DNA from: Arthrobacter jinronghuae
Lineage (GTDB): Bacteria; Actinomycetota; Actinomycetes; Actinomycetales; Micrococcaceae
Assembly (NCBI RefSeq): GCF_025244825.1
Contig: NZ_CP104263.1
Location: 3,286,001 to 3,350,000, forward strand
DNA: 64,000 nt
Direction: 5' to 3'
This document shows, piece by piece, positions 1 through 9,030 of this stretch (position 1 is its first letter; each line of letters begins with the position of its first letter). The position numbers and the translations under genes are program-made. Below the pieces are notes generated by a model that saw only the letters and a program-made list of their open reading frames with translations, searched no databases and was not told the DNA's origin.

Positions 1-97
1 CCATCATCCGAAAGGTAAAAGTCCCTCCCCGCGTGTGCGCACCGGCAAGGGCAGGAAGCTGCGTCCCGCAGCAATGCGTTGAACGGATTTTTCGGTA

Positions 98-568
98 ATG
101 GCAGAAACCAGCAAGGTGCGCGCAATCGTCCGCCGTCTGGGCTCGTTTTCGGCAGTCGGCGCCGTCGCCTTCGTGGTAGACGTAGGCCTGTTCAATATTC
201 TCTCCGCCACCCTGGTACCGGACAGCCCGATTCTCGCCAAGACCATCTCCGTGGCGGCGGCCACGACCGTTTCGTGGCTGGGCAGCCGTTACCTGACCTT
301 CCGGAAGCTGCGCACCCGGAGCATCCGCAGCGAGACGCTGCTGTTCGCCCTCACCAACCTGGTGGGACTGCTCATTTCCACCGGCTGCCTGTACATCTCC
401 CACTACGTGCTGGGTTTCCGCAGCACGTTTGCGGACAACATTTCCGGCAACGTGGTGGGAATCGCCTTGGGCAATATCTTCCGCTATTTCGCCTACCGGT
501 ATGTGGTATTCAACGGGCGAAGCGAACGCGCAGGGCAATCGGAACCGGACAACGTCCGCTCGGCTTAG
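98..568 (+). CDS. GtrA family membrane protein
   Basis: The protein has 156 residues and four predicted hydrophobic segments, roughly residues 15-38, 45-65, 82-105 and 110-135. The pattern of a short helix-rich protein with a conserved aromatic stretch (FRYFAYRYVVF) near the C-terminus is typical of the GtrA family. Members of this family are thought to move or hold polyprenyl-linked sugars during cell-surface polysaccharide glycosylation. The length is normal for the family. The ATG at 98 is chosen because the hydrophobic core begins shortly after it. No glycosyltransferase gene is adjacent, so the sugar pathway cannot be named. A longer frame starting at 79 in another register is a shadow. 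Confidence 0.88.
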   Translation: MAETSKVRAIVRRLGSFSAVGAVAFVVDVGLFNILSATLVPDSPILAKTISVAAATTVSWLGSRYLTFRKLRTRSIRSETLLFALTNLVGLLISTGCLYISHYVLGFRSTFADNISGNVVGIALGNIFRYFAYRYVVFNGRSERAGQSEPDNVRSA

Positions 569-675
569 CCGGACCCTGCCGCCACCAGAATCCGCGCGCC
601 GGCGCATTTCGCGTCGGCGCTGTTCATTGTCCTGCCCGAATTGTGGGCGATTGTGAAGCAGGTCACTTTTGAACA

Positions 676-705
676 TTGACAACCGTTGACATTATTGGCG
701 ACAAT
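676..705 (+). promoter_or_regulatory. Candidate promoter of the DUF6282-ABC operon
   Basis: A TTGACA hexamer at 676-681 is followed after 18 bp by GACAAT (700-705), upstream of the ATG at 741. A second TTGACA lies at 686-691. The sequence supports a sigma-70-like promoter only weakly, because the -10 match is partial. The repeated TTGAC could also be part of an operator. Confidence 0.35.
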
Positions 706-740
706 TTGGGCACCAACCGCTGAACAGGCAAGGGAGCCTT

Positions 741-1706
741 ATGTCCGACCATCACCAGCCCTCCGCCCGCGCACGGGACCTGGTCCGGGACGCCTATGAC
801 GTCCACGTGCACATTGCGCCGGACGTTATGCACCGCCGAATTGACGATATTGATCTAGCCGCCCGTTTCGCGGAGCTCGGAATGGCCGGATTTGTGCTCA
901 AGTCCCACTACACGCCCACCGCAGAGCGCGCCGCCGTCGTCCGCAAGGTACACCCGGACGTGGATGTCCTTGGGGCCATCACCCTGAACGCCTCCGTGGG
1001 GGGCCTGAACCCTATCGCCGTGGAGATCGCCGCCCGTGGCGGAGCGCAGTTTGTCTGGCTGCCAACCGTGGACAGCTCAAACCAGCGGTCCTGCCTCTCG
1101 GAAGAACCCGAAGGCGCGACCCCGCCCATGTGGGCCCAGCTGCAGGAGGACCTGCGCGCCGCCGGCATGGCCGCACCCGCTGTGGAGGTGGAATCCGGGG
1201 GCGGGCTGGTTCCAGAGGCCCGCCAGGTCCTGGAGCTGATCGCAAAGCACGACATGACGCTCGCAACCGGCCACCTGCACGCCGACGAATCGGGCAGCCT
1301 GATTCCGGCAGCCGTGGAGTTGGGCGTACGCCGGATGGTGATTACCCACCCGGAGTTCACCTCCCAGCGCATGTTGCTGGATCAGCAGCGGGAGCTGGCG
1401 GAGCAGGGAGCCCTGCTGGAGCGGTGCCTGACCACTCCCCTTACCGGCAAGGTCTCCTGGGACCTCTGGTTCTCCAACATCCGCCATGCCGGCCCTGAGA
1501 ACTCAGTCATCAGCAGTGACCTCGGACAGCCCTTCAACCCTCCCGTCGAGGACGGGTTGGCCATCGCCGCGGACCTGCTGCTGGCGCAGGATTTCACGGA
1601 GGAAGAGGTCCGGTTGATGACGGTGCATAACAGCCGCTGGCTGGCCGGCGCGGAACCGCTCCCGGATGCCCCGTCCCACCACCGGAGCAAGGTGCAGGCC
1701 GTATGA
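741..1706 (+). CDS. DUF6282 family amidohydrolase-like protein
   Basis: This 321-residue protein begins with a metal-site-like signature DVHVHIAPD (about residues 20-28) and continues as a TIM-barrel-like fold, with a later histidine in ATGHLHADE. Both features resemble the amidohydrolase/PHP-type hydrolases grouped as DUF6282. The reaction and substrate are unknown. It is the first gene of an operon: its stop overlaps the start of the ABC ATPase by 4 nt, so the two are probably translationally coupled. The context suggests that it hydrolyses the compound imported by the transporter, or a derivative of it. A consensus-like Shine-Dalgarno (AAGGGAG) precedes the ATG. Confidence 0.8.
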   Translation: MSDHHQPSARARDLVRDAYDVHVHIAPDVMHRRIDDIDLAARFAELGMAGFVLKSHYTPTAERAAVVRKVHPDVDVLGAITLNASVGGLNPIAVEIAARGGAQFVWLPTVDSSNQRSCLSEEPEGATPPMWAQLQEDLRAAGMAAPAVEVESGGGLVPEARQVLELIAKHDMTLATGHLHADESGSLIPAAVELGVRRMVITHPEFTSQRMLLDQQRELAEQGALLERCLTTPLTGKVSWDLWFSNIRHAGPENSVISSDLGQPFNPPVEDGLAIAADLLLAQDFTEEEVRLMTVHNSRWLAGAEPLPDAPSHHRSKVQAV

Positions 1707-2470
1707 GCTCCCTACTGGAAATCTCCGGACTGAGCAAGCAGTTCGAGCGCGATAATACCGCCACCGTTGCCCTGCGGGACTTTGACCTTTCCATCGAGGA
1801 AGGCACATTCGTCAGCATCCTCGGCCGCAGCGGCTGCGGGAAATCCACCATGCTGAACCTGCTCTCCGGGCTTACCCGGCCCAGCTCGGGAACCGTGCAT
1901 TACCAAGGCTCGGTACTCAACGGACCCAACGTGGATATCGGCTACCTGACGCAGTCGGACACGCTTATGCCGTGGCGCGACGTCGTTCGCAATGTCGAAA
2001 TGCCGCTGGAAATCCGCGGCGAATCCAAGGAGAAGCGCCGGGAGGTGGCGCAGGCACTCATCGCCAAGGTCGGACTGTCCGGATTCGAGAACCACTATCC
2101 CCGGGAGCTCTCCGGCGGAATGCGGCGCCGCGCCAGCCTCGCCCGAATGCTGGCAGGGGCGCCGAAAACCCTCCTGATGGACGAGCCTTTCGGTGCACTG
2201 GATGCGCAGCTGCGCAACGAACTTCAGGAGGAACTGCTGCGGTTGTGGCAGGGCTCCGGGCAGACGGTGGTTTTTGTCACCCATGACATCGAGGAGGCCC
2301 TCCTCCTGGGCGACCGTGTTGTGGTCCTGGGCCAGCTCGGCCGGATCCTGCTGGATGAGCCGATCAACATTCCGCGACCCCGGTCGGTGGATGAAACCCG
2401 GATTGACCCGACATTCGTGGCACTGCATAAGAAACTTGCTGCCGCCCTCAAGGAAGGATCCACGGCATGA
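1703..2470 (+). CDS. ABC transporter ATP-binding protein (nitrate/sulfonate/taurine type)
   Basis: A 255-residue ABC ATPase with Walker A GRSGCGKST near residues 42-50, signature LSGGMRRRASLARML, Walker B TLLMDEPFGALDAQL and an H-loop FVTHDIEEA. The sequence belongs to the SsuB/TauB/NrtD group, which energises uptake of sulfonates, nitrate, pyrimidine precursors and similar small organics. The start overlaps the upstream DUF6282 gene by 4 nt and the stop overlaps the permease by 4 nt. This is a tightly packed importer operon. The subfamily is clear; the substrate is not. Confidence 0.93.
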   Translation: MSSLLEISGLSKQFERDNTATVALRDFDLSIEEGTFVSILGRSGCGKSTMLNLLSGLTRPSSGTVHYQGSVLNGPNVDIGYLTQSDTLMPWRDVVRNVEMPLEIRGESKEKRREVAQALIAKVGLSGFENHYPRELSGGMRRRASLARMLAGAPKTLLMDEPFGALDAQLRNELQEELLRLWQGSGQTVVFVTHDIEEALLLGDRVVVLGQLGRILLDEPINIPRPRSVDETRIDPTFVALHKKLAAALKEGSTA

Positions 2471-3360
2471 GTGCTGCATCCGCGGCCGAGCCGGCACTGC
2501 CGGCGGCAACGGCACCGGGAACGGACCGGGTACCGCCGCTGTCGGCCGGGTCCGGTCCGGTCAAGGAAGACCTGAACCGCACCTGGTGGGACAAGTTCGG
2601 CCACTCAACCATTGTCTGGGGCCTGCGTGCGGCAGTGCTGGTGGCCTTCCTGACCCTGTGGCAGATCACCGCAGGGCCGGTCATCGATATCACCTTCGTC
2701 AGCAAGCCCAGCCTGATCCTGGAACGGCTAGTGGACTGGATAACTGACGGCACGCTCTGGACACACACCTGGATCACCCTGCAGGAGATCCTCCTCGGGT
2801 TCTTCTTCGGAGCACTCGCCGGTGCCCTGGTGGGATACCTGCTGGCCTCGTTCAACCTGCTCTACCAGGTGCTGGATCCGTTTATGCTCGCCCTGTATTC
2901 CATCCCCAAGGTTGCCCTGGCACCGCTGTTCATTGTGTGGTTCGGCATCGGCATGGACATGAAGGTGCTGCTGGCAGCCGCCACGGTCTTCTTCCTCGTC
3001 TTCCTCAATACCGCCGCCGGGGTCCGCGAAGTGGACCGCGGCCTGATCGACGCCGTCCGGCTGATGGGCGGCAACCGCCGCCATGTTGCCTTCAAGGTGG
3101 TACTGCCCTCCTCCATGACCGGGTTCCTTACCGGCTTGAAGGTAGCCATCCCGTACGCACTGATCGGTGCGGTCATCGGCGAGCTGGTCGCGTCCAACCA
3201 AGGACTCGGTTACCTGATCAACGCCTCCGCCGCGCAGTTCGACACTGCCGGCGTCTTCGCGACCCTGGTGGTGCTGACCATCGTTGCCACCATCCTGAAC
3301 TCCGGCGTCGCCGTCCTCAGCAAGCGGATCAACCGCTGGAAGCCGCTGGACGAGCACTAA
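2467..3360 (+). CDS. ABC transporter permease (SsuC/TauC-like)
   Basis: A 297-residue inner-membrane permease with an approximately 45-residue hydrophilic N-terminus followed by six hydrophobic helices. The loop with EAA-like features sits around GGNRRHVAFKVVLPSS, with the typical sequence GLKVAIPYALIGAVIGE after it. It pairs with the ATPase encoded just upstream (ATGA overlap at 2467-2470) and the lipoprotein encoded downstream. Similarity is to permeases of the nitrate/sulfonate/bicarbonate import family. The long Ala/Pro-rich N-terminus is somewhat unusual. Confidence 0.92.
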   Translation: MSAASAAEPALPAATAPGTDRVPPLSAGSGPVKEDLNRTWWDKFGHSTIVWGLRAAVLVAFLTLWQITAGPVIDITFVSKPSLILERLVDWITDGTLWTHTWITLQEILLGFFFGALAGALVGYLLASFNLLYQVLDPFMLALYSIPKVALAPLFIVWFGIGMDMKVLLAAATVFFLVFLNTAAGVREVDRGLIDAVRLMGGNRRHVAFKVVLPSSMTGFLTGLKVAIPYALIGAVIGELVASNQGLGYLINASAAQFDTAGVFATLVVLTIVATILNSGVAVLSKRINRWKPLDEH

Positions 3361-3387
3361 CTCTTCCTCCACAGATTGGAACCCCAA

Positions 3388-4431
3388 ATGCTTGAAACGG
3401 TTACCCCCTCCAGACGCACCATGCTCAAGTCGATGCTCGTCCTTCCCGCCATCGCCGCCGTCCCTGCCCTGGCCTCCTGCGCCAACAACGCCGGCAGCTC
3501 CGATTCGGGAGTGCTGAATGTGGGCCAGATCAGCGACTCGATCGCGTTTTTCCCCTTGTTCGTAGCCGAGCAGGAGGGCTTCTTCACCGCTGAAGGAGTC
3601 ACCATGGGAGAACGCCCCCGGCTCGGAACGGGTGCCAAGGTGGCTGCCGCCCTGAAGTCCGGCAGCATCGATCTCGGCGCCGGCGTCATTACGGACGCGT
3701 TCAACCTGTACAAGATCGACGACGACGCGAAGCTGGTCAGCGGCCTGGTCACCGAGTACTACGTGGACGTGGTGGTGGGGAACAACTTTGACGGGCCCTC
3801 TGCTGACGCACCGCTGGAGGAACGGATCGAAGCCCTGGTGGGTAAGCAGATCGGCATCACCGGACCGGGCAGCGGAACCGAAGCGCTGATGACGTACCTG
3901 TTCAAGAAGATCGGCAAGAACGCCCAGACGGATTCCACCATGGTCAACATCGGCAGCGCCGCCACCGCTGCCATCGGCGCCCTGACCGCCGGCAGGGTAG
4001 ACGCGCTGTGTTTCTTCCAGCCCATCGGGCAACAGGTGGAAACCGCAGGCGAGGGCAGCATCTACATCTCGCCGACCCGCGGCGATGTCGAAACCCTGCG
4101 GTCCCCTATTCACGGCGCAGTGTTCAGCACGGGTGCCCAGATCGAGGCCAAACAGGATCTGGTGGACGGATTCAACCGGGCACTGGATAAGTCGCTGGCA
4201 CTGATCCAGGACGACCCGGAAAAGGCCCGGACCCTCCTGGGCGAGTATCTGAAGGACACCCAACCGGAGACCGTGGACGCGCTGGTGGCCCTGCTGCCCA
4301 AGGAAATCGCCACCTCCACGAAGGTCACCGAGGAGTCCTACAAAGTGGCGTCGGCCTTCCACACCGACTCCGGGCTGGTGGACGAGGCACCGGACTACGC
4401 CGGTTTCGTCCTCAAAACCTCGCAGGCATAA
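3388..4431 (+). CDS. ABC transporter substrate-binding lipoprotein (NMT1/SsuA-like)
   Basis: A 347-residue extracellular binding protein. The N-terminus carries a twin basic/hydrophobic signal and a lipobox ending LASC, so the mature protein is probably lipid-anchored at Cys after about residue 30. The body has the SsuA/NMT1 features GQISDSIAFFPLFVAEQEGFF and GPGSGTEALMTYLFKK. The ATG at 3388 is preferred to an in-frame TTG at 3376 because it gives a compact signal peptide. It closes the four-gene operon and is followed at once by a strong terminator. Substrates of the family include sulfonates and pyrimidine precursors; none can be assigned here. Confidence 0.9.
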   Translation: MLETVTPSRRTMLKSMLVLPAIAAVPALASCANNAGSSDSGVLNVGQISDSIAFFPLFVAEQEGFFTAEGVTMGERPRLGTGAKVAAALKSGSIDLGAGVITDAFNLYKIDDDAKLVSGLVTEYYVDVVVGNNFDGPSADAPLEERIEALVGKQIGITGPGSGTEALMTYLFKKIGKNAQTDSTMVNIGSAATAAIGALTAGRVDALCFFQPIGQQVETAGEGSIYISPTRGDVETLRSPIHGAVFSTGAQIEAKQDLVDGFNRALDKSLALIQDDPEKARTLLGEYLKDTQPETVDALVALLPKEIATSTKVTEESYKVASAFHTDSGLVDEAPDYAGFVLKTSQA

Positions 4432-4433
4432 AA

Positions 4434-4462
4434 AACCCGGGGCGGTAGACCCGCCCCGGGTT
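4434..4462. terminator. Bidirectional intrinsic terminator
   Basis: A perfect 12-bp GC-rich stem (4434-4445 with 4451-4462) and a 5-nt loop are flanked by A-runs on the left and T-runs on the right. It can therefore terminate both the ABC operon and the convergent aldehyde dehydrogenase gene. Confidence 0.93.
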
Positions 4463-4475
4463 CTTTTTACCGGAC

Positions 4476-5864
4476 CTACCGCTTCTGCGGGGTGCGGATC
4501 AGCTTCTTGTTGACGAACTCGGCCATGCCGAACCGTCCCAGCTCGCGGCCCACGCCGGAGCGCTTGACGCCGCCGAAGGGCAGGTCCTCCTGCGTGCCGG
4601 AGGTGCCGTTGATCCAGACCATGCCGCTTTCCAGCTGGTCGGCGACGTTCAGGGCGCGGTCTTCGTCGGCACTGAACACCGCTCCGCCCAGACCGAACGG
4701 GGAGTTGTTGGCCAGTTCAATGGCTTCTTCCTCGCTGGACACCTTGTAGATGACGGCGGCCGGGCCGAACAGCTCTTCGGAGAAGGCCCGCATTTCCGGC
4801 GTGACATCGGTCAGCACGGTCGGCTGTACGAAGGCACCCGGCCTGTCGATCAGGCTGCCGCCGGTGTGCAGAGTGGCGCCCTTGTCCACGGCGTCGCGGA
4901 TCTGCTCCACCAGGCCGTCTGCGGCAGCCTGCGTGGAGAGCGGGCCGAAGCGGGTCTCCGGCTGCAGCGGATCGCCGGGTTCAATGGCGGACATCCGGGC
5001 GGTGAACTTCTCCACGAAATCGTCGTAAAGGTCCTCCATCACGATGAAGCGCTTGGCGGCGTTGCAGGCCTGCCCGCCGTTGCCCATCCGGCCGAGGACC
5101 CCGGCCTTGACCGTGGCGTCGAGGTCCTCGGTGTCCAGGACGATGAACGGATCGCTGCCACCCAATTCGAGGACGTACTTCTTCAGGTTCCGGCCGGCCA
5201 CCTCGGCGACGGCGGAGCCTGCCCGCTCGGAGCCGGTCAGGGAAACGCCCTGGATCCGGGCGTCCGCGATGATGTCCGCAGCCTGCTCGTTGGTGGCAAA
5301 CAGGTTGACGTAGGCTCCCTCGGGCACGCCGGCGTCGGCGAAGATCTGTGCCATCGCCAGGGCGGACTGCGGGCAGTTGTTCGCGTGCTTGAGCAGCACG
5401 GTGTTACCGAGCATCAGGTTGGGGCCGGCGAAGCGGGCCACCTGGTAGTACGGGTAGTTCCACGGCATGATCCCCAGCAGGGCGCCCACCGGTTCGGTGC
5501 GGACCACGGCGTTGCCGCCGCCCTTGACGTCGAGCTGCTCGTCCGCCATGAAGCCGGGGCCCTGGGTGGCGTAGTACTCGTAGATGTTGGCGGAGAGGGC
5601 AACCTCGCTCTTCGCCTCGCGCAGCGGCTTGCCCATTTCGAGGGCAATCAGCTGGGCGAGCTCGTCGGCGCGTTCCCGGTACAGTTCCGCAACGCGGGTG
5701 ATGACCTTGGTGCGGTTTTCCACGGGCTCGTTCCGCCAGCTGGCGAAGGCCTTATGGGCTGCCGTGACGGCCTGGTTGATTTCTGCGTCGGTGGCTTCAG
5801 CGAATTCCTGAAGGGTTTCTCCGGTGGCTGGATTTACGCTCTTGTAAGCACTCATATTGGCCAC
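4476..5864 (-). CDS. NAD(P)-dependent succinate-semialdehyde dehydrogenase-like protein
   Basis: A 462-residue aldehyde dehydrogenase. It has the cofactor-site motif PWNYPYYQ (about 134-141), the general base in LELGGSDPF (Glu233) and the nucleophile in GQACNAAKR (Cys267). Length and motifs fit the GabD/Sad branch that oxidises succinate semialdehyde to succinate in 4-aminobutyrate breakdown. Other short aldehydes are possible. A GTG at 5864 has GGGAG at good spacing, and an ATG lies nine bases further in. No GABA transaminase is next to it, so the pathway role is inferred. It is convergent with the ABC operon. Confidence 0.88.
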   Translation of the reverse strand: MANMSAYKSVNPATGETLQEFAEATDAEINQAVTAAHKAFASWRNEPVENRTKVITRVAELYRERADELAQLIALEMGKPLREAKSEVALSANIYEYYATQGPGFMADEQLDVKGGGNAVVRTEPVGALLGIMPWNYPYYQVARFAGPNLMLGNTVLLKHANNCPQSALAMAQIFADAGVPEGAYVNLFATNEQAADIIADARIQGVSLTGSERAGSAVAEVAGRNLKKYVLELGGSDPFIVLDTEDLDATVKAGVLGRMGNGGQACNAAKRFIVMEDLYDDFVEKFTARMSAIEPGDPLQPETRFGPLSTQAAADGLVEQIRDAVDKGATLHTGGSLIDRPGAFVQPTVLTDVTPEMRAFSEELFGPAAVIYKVSSEEEAIELANNSPFGLGGAVFSADEDRALNVADQLESGMVWINGTSGTQEDLPFGGVKRSGVGRELGRFGMAEFVNKKLIRTPQKR

Positions 5865-6025
5865 GCTACTCCCTGCAAATCCAGTCTGCGAAAGCCTGAA
5901 TTTCCGGGACTAAATCCGCGCTTGTTCTTGTTTCAGGGGGTTTCCGAGGCGAATTACCGCAAAGCTGAATTGCGGCTGCCGGCGGCGCTTCGGCGCTTGG
6001 CGGCCCCGGACGGGTCCCGGACGGG

Positions 6026-6790
6026 TCAGCGGCGGGTCCGGGTTTTCCAAAACTTCGGCCGCGGCCAGCCTTGGCCCGAGCTTCTCCGGTCCTCCGTGCG
6101 CGGGCGCCGGCTCAGCCGGACGCTGAACTCCCCCGGCCCGGGCAGCCGCCACCCGCGGCGGCGGGCCACCGTGCACAGCACGGCGCAGGTCCCGATGGCC
6201 ACGCCCATGCCCACGTTCTGCAGGCCCAGATCGTAGAGGATCGCCATTTCGACGGCGGCTACGAGGGCACCGGTCGCGTACAGGGTGTTGCCGCCGAAGA
6301 TCGCCGGCACCCGGCCCACCACAATGTCGCGGATCATGCCGCCGCCCACGGCGGTGACGACGCCGATCAGGATGGCCGGGAGCCATTCCAGCCCCAGGCC
6401 CAGCGCCTTGGCCGTGCCGGTGGCGGCCCAGCAACCCAGTGCGAAGGCATCGATCACAATCAGGAACCGGTTGGCCCATTTGCCCTTGAGCTCGATGGCA
6501 TAGGCGATGATGGCACCGGCGATGGCCGTGAAGAGATAGGCGGGATTGGTCAGCGCTACGGGCGGTCCTGCCTGCAGGAGGGTGTCACGCAGCACGCCGC
6601 CGCCCAGCGCCGACGTGAGCGCCAGGACCAGGAACCCCACCGGGTCCATCCGCAGCTGCCGCGCCACGGCGCCGCCGAGGACTCCGTTTGCGAGCACACC
6701 GGCGAGGTCGACGACGTCGAACACCGCCCCCGGGTCGAAAAGATCCACGCCGCACCTGCTGTTTCCGTTGCCCGTTCTGCCGCCGTCCAT
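6026..6790 (-). CDS. TRIC cation channel family protein (UPF0126)
   Basis: A 254-residue membrane protein with six to seven hydrophobic segments arranged as two repeats. Each repeat has a glycine-rich motif: GGGVLRDTLL in the first and GGGMIRDIVVG in the second. This duplicated signature defines bacterial YicG/UPF0126 proteins, relatives of eukaryotic trimeric intracellular cation channels that conduct K+. The C-terminal 45 residues are Arg-rich and not part of the conserved fold. It stands alone, with a 160-bp gap to the dehydrogenase. Confidence 0.88.
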   Translation of the reverse strand: MDGGRTGNGNSRCGVDLFDPGAVFDVVDLAGVLANGVLGGAVARQLRMDPVGFLVLALTSALGGGVLRDTLLQAGPPVALTNPAYLFTAIAGAIIAYAIELKGKWANRFLIVIDAFALGCWAATGTAKALGLGLEWLPAILIGVVTAVGGGMIRDIVVGRVPAIFGGNTLYATGALVAAVEMAILYDLGLQNVGMGVAIGTCAVLCTVARRRGWRLPGPGEFSVRLSRRPRTEDRRSSGQGWPRPKFWKTRTRR

Positions 6791-6915
6791 TCTACGTGGC
6801 TGCGGGCCGGGAAAGGTGCGTGTAATTCCCTCCGCTGCGCGACGGGGGAATTATTCAGACCACAGGGAATCTGAGAACCCGGAGGAATCACTTACCAAGC
6901 ACTGGCTGAACGGGA

Positions 6916-7203
6916 TCAGCCGTCCCCGGGAGGATAGTCCTCGTCGTTCCCCGGGACGTCCGCCTTCTGTTCCAGGATGTCGGCCTCTGACCCCTCGGGG
7001 TGGACCTCTCCTTCCGGTCCGGCGTCGCCTGCGCCCGGAACTGCGGGAATGTCCTGCTCAATGCCGTCCGCCTCGGAACCGTCCCGGTGGATTTCCCCGG
7101 CCGGTCCGGCGTCGCCCGAACCGGGAACCGCGGGCATCGACTGCTCGGCCCGGTCAGCTTCCGAACCGCCGGGAATAACCGGCTGGTCAGCGTCCTTGCG
7201 CAT
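6916..7203 (-). CDS. Small acidic repeat protein, function unknown
   Basis: A 95-residue hydrophilic, acidic protein built from imperfect copies of a roughly 30-residue unit with the core GSEAD-x-EQ-x-PAVPG-GDAGP. Two units are clear and a third, partial one ends in QKADVPGND. It has no membrane segment, signal or known domain. The start is supported by AGGAGG seven bases before the ATG. The composition suggests an intrinsically disordered protein, perhaps stress-related as is common for such Micrococcales proteins, but no function can be assigned. The plus strand is also open here because of codon periodicity; the Shine-Dalgarno favours the minus strand. Confidence 0.62.
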   Translation of the reverse strand: MRKDADQPVIPGGSEADRAEQSMPAVPGSGDAGPAGEIHRDGSEADGIEQDIPAVPGAGDAGPEGEVHPEGSEADILEQKADVPGNDEDYPPGDG

Positions 7204-7302
7204 GCGCGTGCCTCCTATGCAGGTTGCCGTGGCCGCCTGGGCGGCTTCCGTCTCTTCTGTCTATCACCGAAGCCGCCCAGGAGAAATAGCCTGCGGAACG
7301 GG

Positions 7303-8355
7303 TTAGGCGTTGTCCCGCAGGTCCAGCACCACTTTGATGTCGCCGTCGCGGTCCTCGAAGGCCTGCGCATAGTCCGCCAGCGGAACCCGGCGCGAAATCA
7401 GCTGCTCGAGCCAGCGGGAGTCGCTCTTGGCCAGGGCCGCGGCGGCCTTGAGGTAGTGGCGGCGGTTGGCGTTGACGGTGCCGAAGACCACGCGGTTGTC
7501 CATCACCAGGTTCAGGTTCAGGGCGCCCAAATCCACCGGCTGCTCGCCGTCGGGTTCGGAGACACCCGTGAGGCAGGTGACCGAGTTTTTGGCGCCGTGC
7601 TGCAGCACATCATTGATCACCGTGGGTACGCCGGTGCATTCGATGATGATGTCCGGGTTGATGCCGGATTCGGGGAGGGTGTCGGTGTGGAAGACGGCAC
7701 CAAGGTCCTTGGTCAGCTTTTCCTTCGGCCCGTCCTCTTCCAGGTCGAAGACGTGCACTTCGAGTCCCCGCTGCACCCCGAACAAGGCACCGAGCAACCC
7801 CACGGGTCCGGCACCGGTCACGGCGACTACCTGCGGCCGGAAGTAGGCGCGGCCGCCGATCCGGTCGATCTGTTCCCACGCCTTGGCCAGGATGGTGGCC
7901 GGTTCCAGCAGCACGCCCACGCGTTCCAGCGAGGGTTCGAGTTTCACCATGTCTTCGGGGTCCCCGCGCCAGTATTCGCGCGCGAAGCCGTCGAGCCCTT
8001 CGATACCGTGTTCGGTGTAGGTCCCGGTCAGGCACATGTCCCACTCGCCGGCGGCGCAGGCACGGCAGTTTTCGGCACAGGGGCGGCGGACGATCCCGAC
8101 CACCAGGTCCCCGGCGGCGAGATCCGAGCCTTCGGGGGCCTCGACAACGCAGCCGAGGTTCTCGTGTCCCATCACCAGGTAATCCCGGTCGGCGGGTGCC
8201 GTGCCGAACTCGGCGGCAATGACTTCACGGTCCGTGGCGCACAGGCCCACCGCGAGCGTCTCCACCAGCACGCTGCCTTCACCGGCTTCCGGCTCCGGAA
8301 GCTCCCGCAGCTCCAGCGAGTCCTTCTGCCCGGGGGTAATTATCAATGCCTGCAT
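7303..8355 (-). CDS. Glucose 1-dehydrogenase-like zinc alcohol dehydrogenase
   Basis: A 350-residue medium-chain dehydrogenase. The catalytic zinc site begins GLCATDREV with GHENLG downstream. A structural zinc loop with CAENCRACAAGEWDMC is present, and the Rossmann motif is GAGPVGLLG around residue 185. This is the arrangement of archaeal-type glucose dehydrogenases, which oxidise glucose to gluconolactone with NAD(P). A gluconolactonase-like SMP-30 gene lies 2.4 kb away at 10757, which is compatible with a direct glucose-oxidation route, but the two are not co-transcribed. Related sugar or polyol dehydrogenase activity is an alternative. Confidence 0.85.
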   Translation of the reverse strand: MQALIITPGQKDSLELRELPEPEAGEGSVLVETLAVGLCATDREVIAAEFGTAPADRDYLVMGHENLGCVVEAPEGSDLAAGDLVVGIVRRPCAENCRACAAGEWDMCLTGTYTEHGIEGLDGFAREYWRGDPEDMVKLEPSLERVGVLLEPATILAKAWEQIDRIGGRAYFRPQVVAVTGAGPVGLLGALFGVQRGLEVHVFDLEEDGPKEKLTKDLGAVFHTDTLPESGINPDIIIECTGVPTVINDVLQHGAKNSVTCLTGVSEPDGEQPVDLGALNLNLVMDNRVVFGTVNANRRHYLKAAAALAKSDSRWLEQLISRRVPLADYAQAFEDRDGDIKVVLDLRDNA

Positions 8356-8462
8356 GTGTTTTCCTTCCCGCGGCTGCTTGCTGTCTGTATCCCAGATTAG
8401 CGCCGCGCCCCCGGCGCTTGAGACTCAGCGCACGCAGAGGCGGAACGGCCGTGGAAACAAAG

Positions 8463-8488
8463 AAGGCCCGCCCCACGGGGCAGGCCTT
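8463..8488 (-). terminator. Terminator of the tmRNA gene
   Basis: A 12-bp stem with one wobble pair (8477-8488 with 8463-8474) and a 2-base loop lies just beyond the tmRNA 3' CCA. On the minus strand it is followed by TTCTTTGTTT. Confidence 0.85.
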
Positions 8489-8493
8489 CAGAC

Positions 8494-8863
8494 TGGTGGA
8501 GATGGGGGGAATCGAACCCCCGTCCGGTGTTGTATTGTCAGGGCTTCTCCGGGCGCAGTATGCGTCGGATTTTCTTGGCCCCAGCCATCTTGCATACAGG
8601 TGGCTGATCCGGGCCCAGCCGTCAAAATGTCCCGAACACCCCGACGGCGGGAGTGTTCGGCAGTGGCCCTCTAAACGACGCCAGGATCCGGAGCGAGAGC
8701 GACTCCGGGCTGACGGACTACTCCGGCTGCTTAGGCAGCGAGAGCGAAGTCAGTGCGCATAGGTTTGGCACTTATTGTTTTGCAGAGAGCGTTAACGAGA
8801 TAACTCTGCGTTCTCGGCCCGCTTCCCCTGGCTCAACAAACATCGTCGAAACCGATCATCCCC
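8494..8863 (-). ncRNA. ssrA: tmRNA (transfer-messenger RNA)
   Basis: The RNA spans about 370 nt. Its 5' end GGGGATGATCGGTTTCGAC pairs with the 3' end CATCTCCACCA to make the tRNA-like acceptor stem. The 3' part contains the T-arm with GTTCGATTCCCC. The tag frame, read on the minus strand from 8769 to 8731, encodes AKPMRTDFALAA followed by TAA. The ending ALAA is the degradation signal recognised by ClpXP-type proteases. tmRNA rescues stalled ribosomes together with SmpB. The CCA tail is encoded at 8496-8494. The exact resume codon is inferred from the frame. Confidence 0.95.
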
Positions 8864-9030
8864 GTATTGAGTTACCAATCCAGCTGCGGGCGGCCGGTTT
8901 CCCGGCTCCCGCGTCACGGCCCTCTCGGACCGTTCAATAGATCTAACGACGCCGGCCCGCGGATCATTCCCGCCCGGCCGCACCTTTTGATGCGCCCCGG
9001 GATGTTGGGAGCCGCGGGCCGGCCGGGCTG

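Noticed and set aside
4866..6236. Plus-strand frame of 456 codons
   Set aside because: Antisense to the aldehyde dehydrogenase, which has all catalytic motifs.
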